Program-made: the position numbers and the translations under genes
Source of the DNA: Fasciola hepatica
Taxonomy: Eukaryota; Platyhelminthes; Trematoda; Plagiorchiida; Fasciolidae
DNA: 64,000 bases
Direction of reading: 5' to 3'
Assembly (NCBI GenBank): GCA_948099385.1
Contig: CANUEZ040000028.1
Location: forward strand, 1,984,001-2,048,000
In this document: piece by piece, positions 35,311 through 47,401 of the stretch
How the letters are laid out: each line of letters starts with the position of its first letter
How positions within the stretch are numbered: position 1 is the first letter of the stretch
Notes under the pieces: model-generated
What the model saw: the letters and a program-made list of their open reading frames with translations, nothing else
Told to the model about the DNA's origin: nothing
Databases searched by the model: none

Positions 35311-36015
35311 AGGGTGTGCTGGCTCATGGTCGATAGTCAGCCATCAGCATGTCAGCGCTTGTCCAGAATCCAGGGCAGTGCTCGTGCCAGAGGATGCGCA
35401 GGTGACTAAGTCGTTAATCGGTGAAACGTGAACGGATTCCCGTCAAGTGGTAGCTGGTCCTGTGACAAGTCAACCAATCAGGTGGCGGGCTACTTGATGC
35501 ACGCATGAACAAGTTGGTTTGTGTTGCAACGATTGGTGTCAGTGGCTGTTTCCTCCTACATAAACAATGTTTTGGGCTAACAAACTGAGATGATTCGAAG
35601 GCGAGGAAGTCTTCTAAATAGATTTAGTGGGACGGAACAAAACATCCCCAACGTTTCATCACTACCCGATATGTGTTAGAGAATACCGTACTGAATATAT
35701 CTGCACTACAAGACTCGAATCCGTAATTACCAGGCCTTATTCTGCAGAGGGTCACAAGTGTTGTGTCGGTGGGTAAAACCTATGAATTATCCCTGGTCAG
35801 TGATTCCCCGATCGTCCAATGCCAACGGAAAAGCAACCACGAACAGATGCGGAAACTGTATTCAATTGTAACCAAAAATGAACACTATATAGCATGAGAC
35901 AAGGAATGCGTGGACACATACGGCTTCGTTACTGATTACCCAGCGTGGTGCGCAGATGTGGTTGGTGAAGTCGAATTGCAGTATGTCAGATGCCTGATTG
36001 ATTGGCAATTTGGTG
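35311..36015. other. Unassigned region between BEL/Pao core and gypsy LTR
   Basis: No motif recognised. In the nested-insertion model this should contain the integrase stretch between zinc finger and core, but it is not readable as such. Confidence 0.35.
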
Positions 36016-36291
36016 TGTTGTGACGCTAATTCATGTGGCATTGACTTCCGTTCGTGATTCATTCCAAACACATTCGCCTTGCACTTGCACATGCGATGCC
36101 TGTCTGTATTACGCCCTGCTTCGCTCTTCTCTACCAATCACACGCAACTAGCTCCATGTGTGACTAATATCGATTAATTGCTTTTGTCCGACTGACATGT
36201 TTACGCTTGCGCTTGCAGAACGTTGAGCCTGAACACAAGTTGTGCCGTGCATATGTACATTCGTTCTGTTTACTGAACTTTGGACACAACA
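36016..36291 (+). repeat. 5' LTR of gypsy element (276 bp)
   Basis: It starts TGTTGTGACGCTAATTC and ends TTTGGACACAACA, with short inverted ends TGTTGTG/CACAACA. Positions 36022-36291 match 39752-40021 base for base except at 36278 and 36281. A related solo copy is at 12459-12735. Confidence 0.88.
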
Positions 36292-36293
36292 GT

Positions 36294-36311
36294 TGGCGTC
36301 GCGGCTTCGAG
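36294..36311 (+). promoter_or_regulatory. Putative primer-binding site
   Basis: TGGCGTCGCGGCTTCGAG begins 2 bp after the LTR end. The position and initial TGG fit a tRNA primer site; the tRNA is not identified. Confidence 0.55.
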
Positions 36312-39300
36312 CCTGCAAAATGTCGGATCTTCTGCATTCACTTACTCCGTTCTGGAACGATGCTGCTGAAAAGCCATCACCAGAATTGTAGAACTCATGG
36401 AAAACAACATTTTTGGATTCCATTTCTGTCCCTCCGGTATTGAACTCCAATGCCAAAATCACTGACGACATCAACGTGAAACTACTACGTTTGCTCATTG
36501 GCACTGAAGGCCGGCGCCTATTCGATGCACTGAACCTTAAAAGAACTCGAAGATGCCCTTGGTGCCTTGGATAAACATTTTGATTTCTGTATGAACACAT
36601 ACGTGGCCCGCTACAAATTTTCACAACTAAACCAAGCATCAGGAGAGTTCTTCGAGGATTTTATTACACGGATTACGTGTGCCCTGCGTCCCTGTGCCTA
36701 CAATACCATTCCCAGTAAGAAATTGGAGGAAGTATTGCAAATCCAGCAACCAATTGCTGGTACATCGGAATCTTGCGTTCGTGGGGCCTGTAGGTACCTG
36801 TACATTTCCGACTTTTTCCATGATTCTCAACGTCCCTTAGTGCAACACTCTTTTGTTGTAACGACGTTTTAATGCAAAACATATGCACACCTTTTTGAAC
36901 ATCACCACCGCGTAAAACAAAAAGGCTTTCAATAAACCTTTCATTTTGGCACGGTCCCATCTTCTGATTTGGAGTGTCTTGGTATTATATCGGTCGGAAC
37001 TAACTGTGAGAAACAAAACATTTTAGAATCTTCCACGGCGTCACCTGGCACTTCCCTCAATACCATCCTGTTCTGTTCAACGAATGGCTGTCAGACCGAA
37101 CTGAACTGAAGATATTGGCGGATCTCGGCTCTTTGGCGCTCACTTCCTAATCAGAAGAACAGAGAAAAACTGCGTTTGTGTCACACCTTTTGTTTCATTT
37201 TAATTTCTAATGTACATACCCTTTTGGTCTTTTATCACCGCACGCTCCTCCGCCCATCTTAGTTTGCTAGTGTCGTCTTAGATATTGTTCACATTAATTT
37301 AGTGTACCATATAGACAGAGTAGTACGCTACAGGCCTTGCTGGTGGAAGACGCCAGCACATTACCTTGGATCGGTGCCTGTGACATTGCTAAAGTAAACA
37401 CCGCAGTACGTGAGACCAACCGGATAGTTCATGCTACTGAACACAAAGGAGAAATAGTGTTATTACGCCAGTCCACAACTTTACCCAAGTCAGAGAATGT
37501 CATGTCCAGCGATGACTGTATATACACAATTAGTTCGCGTTCGTTTATACATTCTTCGTCCTCTGCCGAGCCTCGATTACCTTCCGCCGATATCCTTACT
37601 GTGTATTTTGTTGTGTCGCATTAGATTATTCCTTTGCTCATGGAATTTGATTCTGCATCACCCATCACTATTATCCCTCATGCTTTCTACACGAAACACT
37701 TCAAGCATTTAACATTTCAACAATCACAATACAGATTTGGCAGTTATTCTAACAATCCCGCTTCTATCCTAAGATTCGTTTTCCTTCGTCTGTTTTTGAA
37801 AGACACGCTACAAAGGGATGTTGCGATGTACGTTTCTAGTCCGATAACAAACCCCTTTTTGGTAGATACGCTATGGTAGACCTGAAAGTATCTCCGTGCA
37901 TAGATAGAATGAGCATTTCTGTCATACGAACCGACGACTTGCGGTCTTTATTTCCGAAACTATTCCAAGTGAATATCGGCAGGATTCCTAAAATGAACCA
38001 CTGCATTGTCTTGCAACACGGAGCTGTTCCTTTTGCTATTTCTCAACCACGGCCAGTTCCCCTTGCCAAACAGGAAGCCGTTTCCAAGGCTCTTCTTAAT
38101 ATGGGGCATGATGGTTTGATTGAACCCTGTGGATGTTCTGAATGGGTACATCCTCTTGTTGCTGTTTTGAAGAAGAATGGTAACATCAGAATATGCACTG
38201 ATCTTAGGATGCTGGACAAGCAGATCGCTATTGAACATTTTCCTCTTCCCACTGCTGAGGAATTACTAGTTAGTCTTTCTGGCGCTAAAGTGTTCTCAAA
38301 GCTGGATTTGCGTAGTGCATATTTCCACATGGCCGTCACCGAGGATTCCAAGCCACTGACAGCTTTTCTAACACAGGATGGCCTGTACTAATACAGAGTA
38401 CTTCCAATGGGTCTAAGCAGCGCCCCTGCTGCCTGGAAAAAGTTCATATCATTGGCTTTAGCTGACTTGTGGGGATGCATTGCCTACATGGACGATATTT
38501 ACGTTTTTGGCTCCCCATCCGAGGATCACCACAATTTGTCTGCTCTACTTCAGCGGCCGAATGATTTAGATTTACGTTGGAATACGGCAAAGTGTTTATT
38601 TGCAATGCCTGAAATTGAGTTCCTGCGTTGTGTAATATCAATCATTGGGGTCCGCCCGAAATCTGACAACGTTAAAACGATATTAAACTGTCCAATACCA
38701 CAAACTCCTGATCAAGTAAAACACTTTCTGGGTCTATGTTCTTACTGTCCTCCTTAGGAATTTCTCAACTGTTTCGGAACCCCTCAGGAGGATTACGAAA
38801 TTGAATGAAGAGTTTTCATAGGGTCCGGAGCAACAAAATGCATTCAAGTCGATTCTTTCCATGGTATCTACTGCACCAACGATTGCGATCTTCGGCCAGC
38901 ACCTGGAAACAGCCGTAACAGCTGACGCTTCAGACGTCGGTCTGGGGGCTGTATTACCCCAGATTCTCAATGGTTATGAGAGGGTTGCTGCGTTCGGGTC
39001 GCGATCTTTGTCCCCAACTGAAAGGAAGTAATCCACAGGCGAGAAAGAAGCGCTTGCTTGTGTATGGGCTGTCGAGAAATGGCATTTGTACTTGGTTGGG
39101 CGCTCATTTACGTTGCGCACCGATCATTCAGCACTTACTAGTCTCCCGAGTCGTGGCAACAAAGGTTACAGGCCAATTCGAATTAGTCGTTGGTACACTC
39201 GCCTTCTCAACTATGACTTAGAAACAAGGTTCACCAAGGGTCCCGAAATCAAGTAGCTGATGCACTCTCACGACTTCCACTGGGGGCGTCCGGTGAAAAT

Positions 39301-39751
39301 GAGGATATGGAAGAGACCAAAATTATATCCGCTCCAGAAGGCCACCAATGTGGTGCAATAACCAGAAGCTTATTGAAGGAACATTCGGAAACAGATCCAA
39401 CACTGGCTCAAATAATCCGATTCTTGGGGTCTTCATGGCCAGGAAGACGTTCAATTTCTCGAGACATTCTTCCTTATTTCACTCTTCGCGATGAACTGTC
39501 CGTCGTTGATAACTGTGTGCTACGCGGAGACCGATACGTTGTTCCTCTCAGTTTTGTTTCAACCGCCATCCGGTGCGCACATGAAGGGCATCCGGGGATT
39601 GTCCGTGCTAAAGCGCGAGTTCGAGAGTTTTATTGGTGGCCTGGACTAAACACCTCGGTTGAAGCTGCCGTTAGAGATTGTTCGGCATGCCAGCATTCCG
39701 ATAAAACTGCTAAACCAATTTCTACACCAGTACAGCCGATTGTATATCCGA
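36312..39751 (+). mobile_element. Ty3/gypsy internal region: gag, protease, RT, RNase H, truncated integrase
   Basis: A gag remnant at 36470-36870 includes YVARYKFSQLNQASGEFFED. A protease region at 37634-37879 (MEFDSASPITIIPHAFY) has Asp-Ser-Ala for D-S-G. RT is nearly one frame at 37873-38391 (SEWVHPLVAVLKKNGNIRIC, FSKLDLRSAYFHMAV) and 38407-38757 with an intact Tyr-Met-Asp-Asp box near 38487; a TAA at 38389 separates them. RNase H follows (VTADASDVGLGAVLPQ near 38920; TDHSALTSL near 39120). The integrase zinc finger is at 39530-39710 (HEGHPGIVRAKARVREFYWW, CSACQHSDK). The core is missing: the frame runs directly into the 3' LTR at 39752. Confidence 0.9.
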
Positions 39752-40021
39752 GACGCTAATTCATGTGGCATTGACTTCCGTTCGTGATTCATTCCAAACA
39801 CATTCGCCTTGCACTTGCACATGCGATGCCTGTCTGTATTACGCCCTGCTTCGCTCTTCTCTACCAATCACACGCAACTAGCTCCATGTGTGACTAATAT
39901 CGATTAATTGCTTTTGTCCGACTGACATGTTTACGCTTGCGCTTGCAGAACGTTGAGCCTGAACACAAGTTGTGCCGTGCATATGTACATTCGTTCTGTT
40001 TACTGAATTTCGGACACAACA
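39752..40021 (+). repeat. 3' LTR of gypsy element, lacking its first 6 bp
   Basis: It matches 36022-36291 with two substitutions seen by eye. The first 6 bases of the LTR are absent and the integrase core and polypurine tract are missing, so a deletion spans the end of the coding region and the LTR start. No matching target duplication is visible at the outer flanks. Confidence 0.88.
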
Positions 40022-40151
40022 GTGTGAAAGGTAGATAGAAGATTGTCTGTCAGTGGTCAATGTGAACAGTGACGTGGGATAGACTGATTGGTTCATGGGC
40101 ACACGCGTCACGACTGCACTGCTATGTCGGATATGCGGGCCTTGTCATTGG

Positions 40152-40523
40152 TTAGTGTTCACAAAGCACCCTGTCCGTGGATTGGAAGAATGCGGATTGC
40201 AGCCTTGCAAATGACATGTTTTCGGGGAGATTTTCGACTCCCTGACACCTCTCCTTTCTAGTCGGATGACCTGACGTATGAACGCAATCTTCGGCTGATT
40301 TGGAATGGCCTCGTTGGCTTTTGCTTCCGGTTTGTTCACCTGACTGATGGGCTGGTGATGGATTTCCTTGTTGCTGCGCTGGTAGGTTGAATGTATCCAA
40401 GAACGGTAGTCCCGATATTGTGCTTGGCATATCCGTACTTTCAGGGAGAACTTCGACTCCTTGATAAGAGGTGTCATCAGCAGTCCGCATGAAAGTCCAA
40501 AATATATTTAACAAGTCTCGCAT
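40152..40523 (-). CDS. Unknown 123-codon frame inside the BEL/Pao relic
   Basis: The first codons (to about 40515) overlap the end of the BEL/Pao zinc-finger region. The rest is not recognised: it is rich in Ser, Pro and Gln and contains two related segments, YQGVEVLPE and CQGVENLPE, encoded by similar DNA at about 40450 and 40235. It occupies the place where the integrase core should begin. It may be inserted sequence, a gag piece or a chance frame; I assign no function. Confidence 0.25.
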   Translation of the reverse strand: MRDLLNIFWTFMRTADDTSYQGVEVLPESTDMPSTISGLPFLDTFNLPAQQQGNPSPAHQSGEQTGSKSQRGHSKSAEDCVHTSGHPTRKERCQGVENLPENMSFARLQSAFFQSTDRVLCEH

Positions 40524-43500
40524 TCATTCAGATACCTTCTAACTGCCTGGGCTTGCTTAAGGATTCAAAAACGTTTACGAATCACACTCAAGGCATGTTG
40601 GAGACCTACATGCCCTTCCGTTTCATGATGTTGATTAGAGGGTAAGATTGGTATATGCTCACATCCATTTGAATCATCATTCAATCTCCCGTTCAAGACT
40701 ATCATATTGTCCAGCAGCTTCGGACTGAAGCTTGCTTTTTGACTGAACCCTTCGACAACAGTTTTTGTTGACCGGATCCAAACACTTACTCTTTGGTCAA
40801 AACAACAAGAATCCCGACAGCTTTCCGTAATTCGCAATCGGTAAGATTTCCTACTTCCACCAAATACGATTGCAATATACCAAGCAAATCGAGACAGCCA
40901 CACCGTTGCCCTCAATAGCCTATACCAAGACGAGAGCTTAACAAGAAGATCGTTTAGTGGACGCTCCCTATTTACTACTGTAGCGAGAATCAACTTCGTC
41001 CTTTTTTCTATCACATTATTGGTTTAACTAAATGCTTACTGCCAAGCGCGGTCCGAATTTGACCGTTGCATGTGCACGCTCTCAGAATAGACGCTAATCA
41101 CTCACTCCATTAACAGTGTTCTCCTTCTCATGGGTTGTGGTAAACATTGCTCTGTTGATCGTGGTGGAGTAGTGCGAAGCATTACAGTGACGGACAGGTG
41201 GTCATCGCATAGTAGGAAGGACTGGCGAATGCGTGGGATAGGGAAACACAGTGGTAAAGTTTAACCGACTTTACACTACGTGTTGATTCTTCACCAATCT
41301 TACTTCGCAGTCCACGGGCATAGGGATCTCTATAGGTTCATATTTAATTAGAGACGGTGAGTGAAGAAACTCTGGTCCTTTAACTCATAACGTGAAATGC
41401 GTCTCGTTCCGACGTAAACCTCTTGACGTTAAATCCGCGGGATTACTAGACCCTTTCACATATTTCTACTGTTCCATTCCCGTAGTCTCTCCGATACAAA
41501 GTATTCTGTTTGCAACAAAGATAGGAAATCGTGGTGGTATGTTCTGCACAAAGTATAAAACAGTCATAAAGTTCATCCGAAAATATATCTTTTCGATGGA
41601 TTTATTCACATCTTTTCACATAAAGCAACTCATCTTCATGGCCAGTAGCGCAGCACTGAGCTCTACACGAGGGATGGTTACCAATTTAACCGGGGAACCC
41701 TTGATTTTTCAAAAGCGAGGGAACATTTTCAACCACCATCGTCTAACTTATATCTAAGGTATGCAACGGCGCTATAGCCGTTCTGCGAGGGATCTGAGAA
41801 TAGATGAAGTTGGGGTAACGGATCCAGAATGACTCCAAACGGTCTTTGACACTTCCAAAAATGCAATCCGTTATGTTGCTCCATACTAGCCGAAGACCTT
41901 TTCCAAGAATGAACCTGTTATTCGTTCATCGGATCATCCCACCACAAGTTCATCTCGCACAAATCTTGCAACAACCTTTTTGCTGGAAGCAACGCCGGAG
42001 CCACTAATCCAAGAGGGTCATACAGAGATGAAACATATGAGGCAATTCCTTCTCTAGTATCGGGACGGGTAGGCGAAACAAAGTGAAATCTGATAATATA
42101 AGTTTCGGCATTCCATCCTAAACCTAACTTTCTTTCAACCAGAAGGCTATCAAATTGAAATCCAATAGCTGCTATAGGCAAATCCACCTCATCAATAGTC
42201 GTGAGTATTGTTCGGCTGTTAGACATCCACTTCTTTGGTCGAAAACCTGCTCGTTGTATTAGAGCCCGCAATTCACACACATCTGTTCGGAGTCAACAGA
42301 TATCAAACAACCGTGGACATAAAAATTGTTCAATAGGATATTTCCGACGACTGTGGGCATGTTGCCGTCTTTCCAGGGCACAACTGGCACAAAGTGATGG
42401 GAACGCTGCACAAGATAGATGGACAGTAAGCTGAAAGTCTTTTAGGGGTTGGTTTATGTCATTCTTTCACCACAAGAATCGGAGAGCGCCTAGATCTTCT
42501 TGACACACTCTCTCTTGAAGAAACTTGTCTTCAGTATTTGCTATCAGCACTACTTCCTTAGAACAAAAGCGCAGCAATACTGAGTATAAATCTTGGATTA
42601 CATTCAGACCTTGTAGTAGCATCTTTATGCTCCTCTGCATGGACAGAGACAACTTTGAGTTTTCCTGGCTTCTTTGAATTGAACACAGGGTGATGTGGTA
42701 GGTACCCTGAGACATTTGAGTCATCTGGTAAAGCTTGGACAGCGTAGCTCTCTTCGAAAGGTCTTCACAACGCTCTTTTATAATCTTCGTAGATACCATT
42801 ATCGGGCAAGAAATTTCTTCTTAGTAACATCAGACGTTGTCTCGCGTATTCTCCATTATTGGGGAGTTTGGGATTTTCTTCCTTCCAATGTAGTTAGCGT
42901 ACCTTCATCCGGAATATCGGCAAACTCGCTATCGTACAAATTCCGAATCAGCCCATCAAGAGTATCATTATTTGAAGCAAAACGTACAAAGGTGGGTTTT
43001 ACCCCATCAAAATTGACCGGCCCTAGCACTACCCAGCCTAAAACCATTTTCACTGCTAAAGGGCCGGCGCTTGGAAACAACTCTGTTCTATTGACCAGTG
43101 CGCTTCTCAGTTATCCCAACCTATCATTAGCTCAATAATCTTACCGCCAGTATCATCCAGACAAATGCCCTAGGGATGCTTTCTATGTTGAAGATGGGGG
43201 GGGGCGATGGTAGTTTTCCAGTGCCCAATGACATGAATTGTCTCGACCTGAATTGAGTGTAACTTATTAAGAGCCTCGACAGCAAATGTAAAGACTTTAC
43301 ACTTTTCGGTCTTAACTGTGTTAGGCGTCCTAACGGAGATAGTGGTCTCCTTATTACTTAACCCTGTTCGTTCTGTTAATTTATTGCCGGCGAACATTGA
43401 ATTCGGGCCGTTATCGATGAGTGCGTAAATTACCCAACCTGCCTTATGGCCGACTGCACGAACAGCGATTACACCTGGACTTGTTTTCTCAGAAACGGTT

Positions 43501-43985
43501 TGTTTATTCATTTCTTGCTTGGTTGCTTTCATGGAGCAGACAACGCGTTGTTTCTCTGGATGCAGCATCTCGTAATGTTTGTCATGACATTCAGGTTTAT
43601 TGTATTTTTTCAACACAATAAGCCGCAACTTGTCCGGACTTTGATCACAAGAAGCACCTTTTGGAACGTAGGACTACCTTCCGCTTCTCGGTTTGGAGCA
43701 CGTTCTTAAGTTCGGTACAGTACTCTAGGTTATGCTCATCCGTGCATACCAACCACCGCTTCATAGACTGCTTACCAGTTTTAACGGTACTGGAATGTTA
43801 AATGGTTTTCTCGTTAGTATACTGATTTGGTTGGCGAACAGGTATTGCTCTAGGAAGGCTCTCGTAAATGAGCATCTCCGGTATCGACTCCCTGAAAGAC
43901 GGACGCATTTAAAAACACATGGACTAATCTGGGAGAGTTTCACCTTCTCCTACGCTCAAAGCTTGCAGCTGGTCTGAAAGTGAGG
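40520..43985 (-). mobile_element. BEL/Pao element: gag end, protease, RT, RNase H, integrase zinc finger
   Basis: Gag zinc-knuckle text (KSKRCFL, GQVAAYCVEKIQ, then PECHDKHYEMLHPEK) is at 43560-43720. The protease is near 43170-43430 (VIYALIDNGPNSMFAG, with Asp-Asn-Gly). RT starts at 43080 (PLAVKMVLGWVVLGPVNFDG), has a degraded middle with YLPHHPVFNSKKPGK near 42690, and ends at 41918-42280 ([41 protein letters not shown]). RNase H covers 41340-41850 (LHLFSDPSQNGYSAVAYLR, SSNPADLTSRGL). The integrase amino-terminal region is at 40520-40978 (SSWYRLLRATVWLSRF, ILPSNQHH, VRRYLNECETC). A solo LTR at 40979-41275 interrupts it. Confidence 0.9.
40979..41275 (+). repeat. Solo LTR (296-bp family), copy 3, with 4-bp TSD CTAC
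   Basis: It begins TGTAGCGAG and ends CCGACTTTACA. CTAC at 40975-40978 is repeated at 41276-41279. Removing the LTR and one CTAC rejoins the BEL/Pao frame exactly, so the insertion postdates the BEL/Pao copy. The first codons of the frame ending at 40565 are LTR-derived. It is more diverged than copies 1 and 2. Confidence 0.88.
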
Positions 43986-44592
43986 ACTAAAAACCATACT
44001 TCACAATAACTCCGTGTGATGACTGTTAATGATATTCCTTTTGTGTTGTTCTATTAAACCCTCGAATGCGTGTACCTAACGATTGCCCAGATTACAGTTT
44101 GGGGAATGTATTCCAGCTCAACCGGTGTTCCGATTCCTTCAATGAGCTTAGTTCGGGTAGGAGCTTTTACTACGTTCGTTGTGTTGGTACTAGTTCTCGA
44201 GTGTAAGTGCCGATTACAGCAGTCGGCCATAATAAACGAAGGCAGTCAACGGACAAAAAGGATAGAGAATGCAAGAAAGATAGTTCCTATAATGACGGAA
44301 TCCTCCAGTGTGCAGCACATTGTAAGGGAGTAGGATGTACTTGGTGTCATTTTATTGTATAAAGAAGCATGAGAAACCAAGCGGAGATTCCGACTTGCTC
44401 AACACCAGTAGCGTATCATAGAGTAATGTATAAGAAACATTGTCGAAAGCACTTCGAGGAATGCGTCCCGAATTGTGTACTGTCATCATTACATTCCCAA
44501 AGCAAGAAAATAAGAAGTTCAATTAAATACCGTCAATAAAAAAGCCATTTTGAACAATGATATGTTGTGCTGTGTGGACATCCCTGGGGAGG
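43986..44592. other. Unassigned region
   Basis: It probably includes more of the BEL/Pao gag on the minus strand, but no motif is readable. Confidence 0.35.
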
Positions 44593-45022
44593 TCGAATTT
44601 CAACTTGCCACTCAAAACCTTGTTAGTAGGCAAAATGAAGCAACTACCACAAAGTAAATAATGAAGTCAGTTACAAAAGTGTACTCGAAAATCGGATGAT
44701 AGATAAGCAAATTAGCGGACTTGATCGGCATCTACTATCGAATAATGATTCTAGTCCCCACACTGATCTTAAATAAAGAGCTCATAGGTGATATGTTCCT
44801 TCTAAGTACATGGGATACTAGTGAAGATGAAGTGTGATGAGGTCAGTAGTCCAGACGGGTTTTCGCCAAAGGTGCAAACTGAATTTTCTCTCAATTCATC
44901 CTTGGCGTTAACATGTTTATACAATCAACTCCTGTTCCGTGAAGGTACTCTCGATTATGCTAGAATGGTATCCATAATGCGAGTGCACGTTCAATACCTG
45001 GAAGATATATCGTGCTAGTCTA
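44593..45022 (+). repeat. LINE fragment, left arm of inverted repeat
   Basis: It is the reverse complement of 48627-49069 with few differences. The frame 44821-45018 (VSSPDGFSPKVQTEF, LTCLYNQLLF) matches the first RT blocks of CR1/Jockey-type LINEs (GPDGIHP...L...FN). The match to the right arm stops at ATATATCGTG near 45015. Confidence 0.8.
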
Positions 45023-45370
45023 AAATTCTGGAGTCGTGTCTTTGTGTCTACTCCTACCGCGTTGATAGCCTTTGATTTTGCGCGAGTAGAAAGTGGGTTC
45101 GATTTGAAGATAATTTCACTGCATAATATTGGTTGAATTGATAGTCTATGAAGGGACCAAACACAGAATTCCATCCGTCCGACATAGTCTCTTCCAGCCA
45201 GGGTTTGTACAGGGTGGGGTCGATAACCCTCGTATCCTTGTTTCCTCAAGATACTTCTTACGAAGCCCTTGGAGATGCTCAGTTTGCTGGCTACTTCTCG
45301 AAGGGAATTGCCGGGTTCCGTAGCCAAGACATCTTCTAGAGTGTCAGTCTGGTTTACGATGGTGGCTCCC
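45023..45370 (-). pseudogene. Tc1/mariner-type transposase N-terminal (HTH) part
   Basis: The minus-strand frame reads DTLEDVLATEPGNSLREVAS, KLSISKGFVRSILRKQGYEG and RDYVGRMEFCVWSLHRL. This is the helix-turn-helix region of Tc1/mariner-like transposases leading toward the first catalytic motif (near 45080, IIFKSNPLS). It ends at the LINE arm, so the catalytic domain is missing. It is a different copy from 11735-12190. Confidence 0.75.
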
Positions 45371-45459
45371 TTTGGGCATATAGAAGACGTTCGAGAGTGG
45401 CTGGTGAACGTGTCTCCTATTGGGTCTAGCAGCGGAATACCAACGTTATCCCCTCTATC

Positions 45460-45700
45460 GGACGAATACAGAAGACGCAAGTCGGTTTACAGATGCGAGG
45501 TGTATTCTATATATCGTGGCACCGAAACAATACCGATACGAGAGATACACCGAACGGAAAACGAAACGCAACGGCTGTGCAGAAAGCGAACCACGAGCAC
45601 GTACAACCGGCGAACGACCGAAAGCGAAAATCATTCAAAACGAGGTCAACGGAAACCTCGGAAAAGTCAGTCCAGTAAAACGTACGGAACCGGACAACAC
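45460..45700 (+). repeat. Dispersed repeat with a basic frame, copy 2
   Basis: Resembles the minus strand of 21190-21430. A Lys/Arg/Glu-rich frame at 45420-45773 (ILYIVAPKQYRYERYTERKT) overlaps another (45493-45678, FYISWHRNNTDTR). Neither is recognised. Shared DNA at two sites suggests an unidentified mobile element. Confidence 0.5.
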
Positions 45701-46119
45701 TATGGGGTTGATGTCAAACGTCGGAAAAGATCGTAGGGAAAATAGATCCAAAATGGTGTCCAGAAAACAGTAATTATCTCAGAACGATCGAGGTCAGTAC
45801 AGGCACCTGAGTGGCTTTCCAGGATGACCGCTGCCGTAATTTGCAAGTCTCTGGCCAACAGGAGCACAAAATCTCACTGATGGTTTTGGTAGATTAGGAT
45901 GTCTGTGATGAAATTCCCCGCATGTTTTTCGTAGACTAAGGCCTCCTATCCTCAGTGTAGCTAGGTCGACCATATCTGATACAGGCCAAGCCATGTGAAC
46001 ACGGGAGCTCGAATGAAAGCTGATACTGATGTCATCTGTAGAATAACCCGTATATCCAGTTTGAGCTGAACTCACGCTGATGAGTGAACCATTCCCACAC
46101 CACACATTGCGACACACAC
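45701..46119. other. Unassigned region
   Basis: Nothing recognisable. Confidence 0.35.
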
Positions 46120-46440
46120 ACAAAAACCAAAAGCATGTATGGTGTCTGTGCGTGTATGTAGGCCGTGTACGTGGGCAGGCAAAAAAATGTATGCTTCATA
46201 GGCATAATGGAAGGGCAGTTACGTCATCAACTGGCTCAACACTTTCCAATGTGAAAACAAAACAGCAAATTCATCACGTTACATTATCAGACGAACAAAG
46301 GTCGATCGGGTTATCAATTGCTCGACATCTTTTAGAGACCAAGCATGGCGTCATCGCAAGTCGGGCGTTCAAAGTGATCTACCAGACCATTGTTCCCGGA
46401 GAACGAAAAATCGGTTCTTCTCAGAACTACAGAACGATTA
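46120..46440 (+). pseudogene. Possible Penelope-like GIY-YIG remnant
   Basis: A 124-codon frame includes CVYVGRVRGQAKKCMLHRHN and then SIARHLLETKHGVIASRAFK with VIYQ. These resemble the YVGR and S-IA-HL-ETGH...AF-VIY blocks of PLE GIY-YIG domains. Spacing between the blocks is plausible. The upstream and downstream parts do not match, so the call is tentative. Confidence 0.5.
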
Positions 46441-47401
46441 CTCGGTCTTTTTGAAGACCAAATCAACTTGAAAGCCCATTTCATAATTGACTACGTCTTA
46501 TTGTTATTCAAATTTGTTACCGTTTGGGTTTGTTAGTTTTCATTCGGGATAGTTGTGGTGTGTGTATTTGTGAGTGCATGACTATGTGTGAGCTGACTAC
46601 AACACACAAACGGCGGTGAGATAGTCTCAGGGATAGCCGGGTGAACCCAGTACTTGGAAGATTTTCGTGAATGTGTATGACCAGGAAACCAACTGTGCTT
46701 AAACGTGAGTGTATGCGGTGGCCTAAAATTGATTAGACTGCTTCGCTTACGTCGACGAGGTCGTTGAGGCACACAACGGAGTGCGTTCATTCAACCTTGC
46801 GCTGCAAAAGCTACTGTATCCAATGCCAGACTAGGCTCACCCCATCGAAAGTCTATATTTAAGCTGAGGAGTGCACTACAAATTCCATGATGATCCTGAC
46901 CTTTGGCCTTTGTTGGCCTTTGTGGATTGCTTATATTTCGTCACGTTCCTTTTAGGCATGATGAGAAATGCCTTGCGGTGAACCACGTGAAAAGTTAACG
47001 CGGTGTGCAAGTGATGTCGAATTATAACTAAGTAGTGAAAGAAAATAGATCGGTCAATAAGTTATTCACTGAGGTTCAAACATAGACTTTAAAAGGAGTG
47101 GTATAAGTGGAATACAAACAGTGATAGAATGATACCCTGAAGAACTTCTGTCGGTGAAAGTAGTTAAGACGTTGTGACTACGACCACCTGTTAACTATTC
47201 GCCACTGGTAAAGAGGTCAGATAAATGATCAACGGTAGAAGGTTGGCTACTATCTACACCTAATATATCTGGAATTTTTTTCTCGTTACACATTGGAATA
47301 ATTCACTACCGTCCGGACTACAAATAGCAGCGGCTTTATATATTCTGTAGAATGGGAACCAAAATAGTGTATGATATATTAACACTAAATGGGACACTCA
47401 A
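46441..47401. other. Unassigned region
   Basis: No coding motif recognised. The last part may be eroded 5' sequence of the LINE that follows. Confidence 0.35.
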
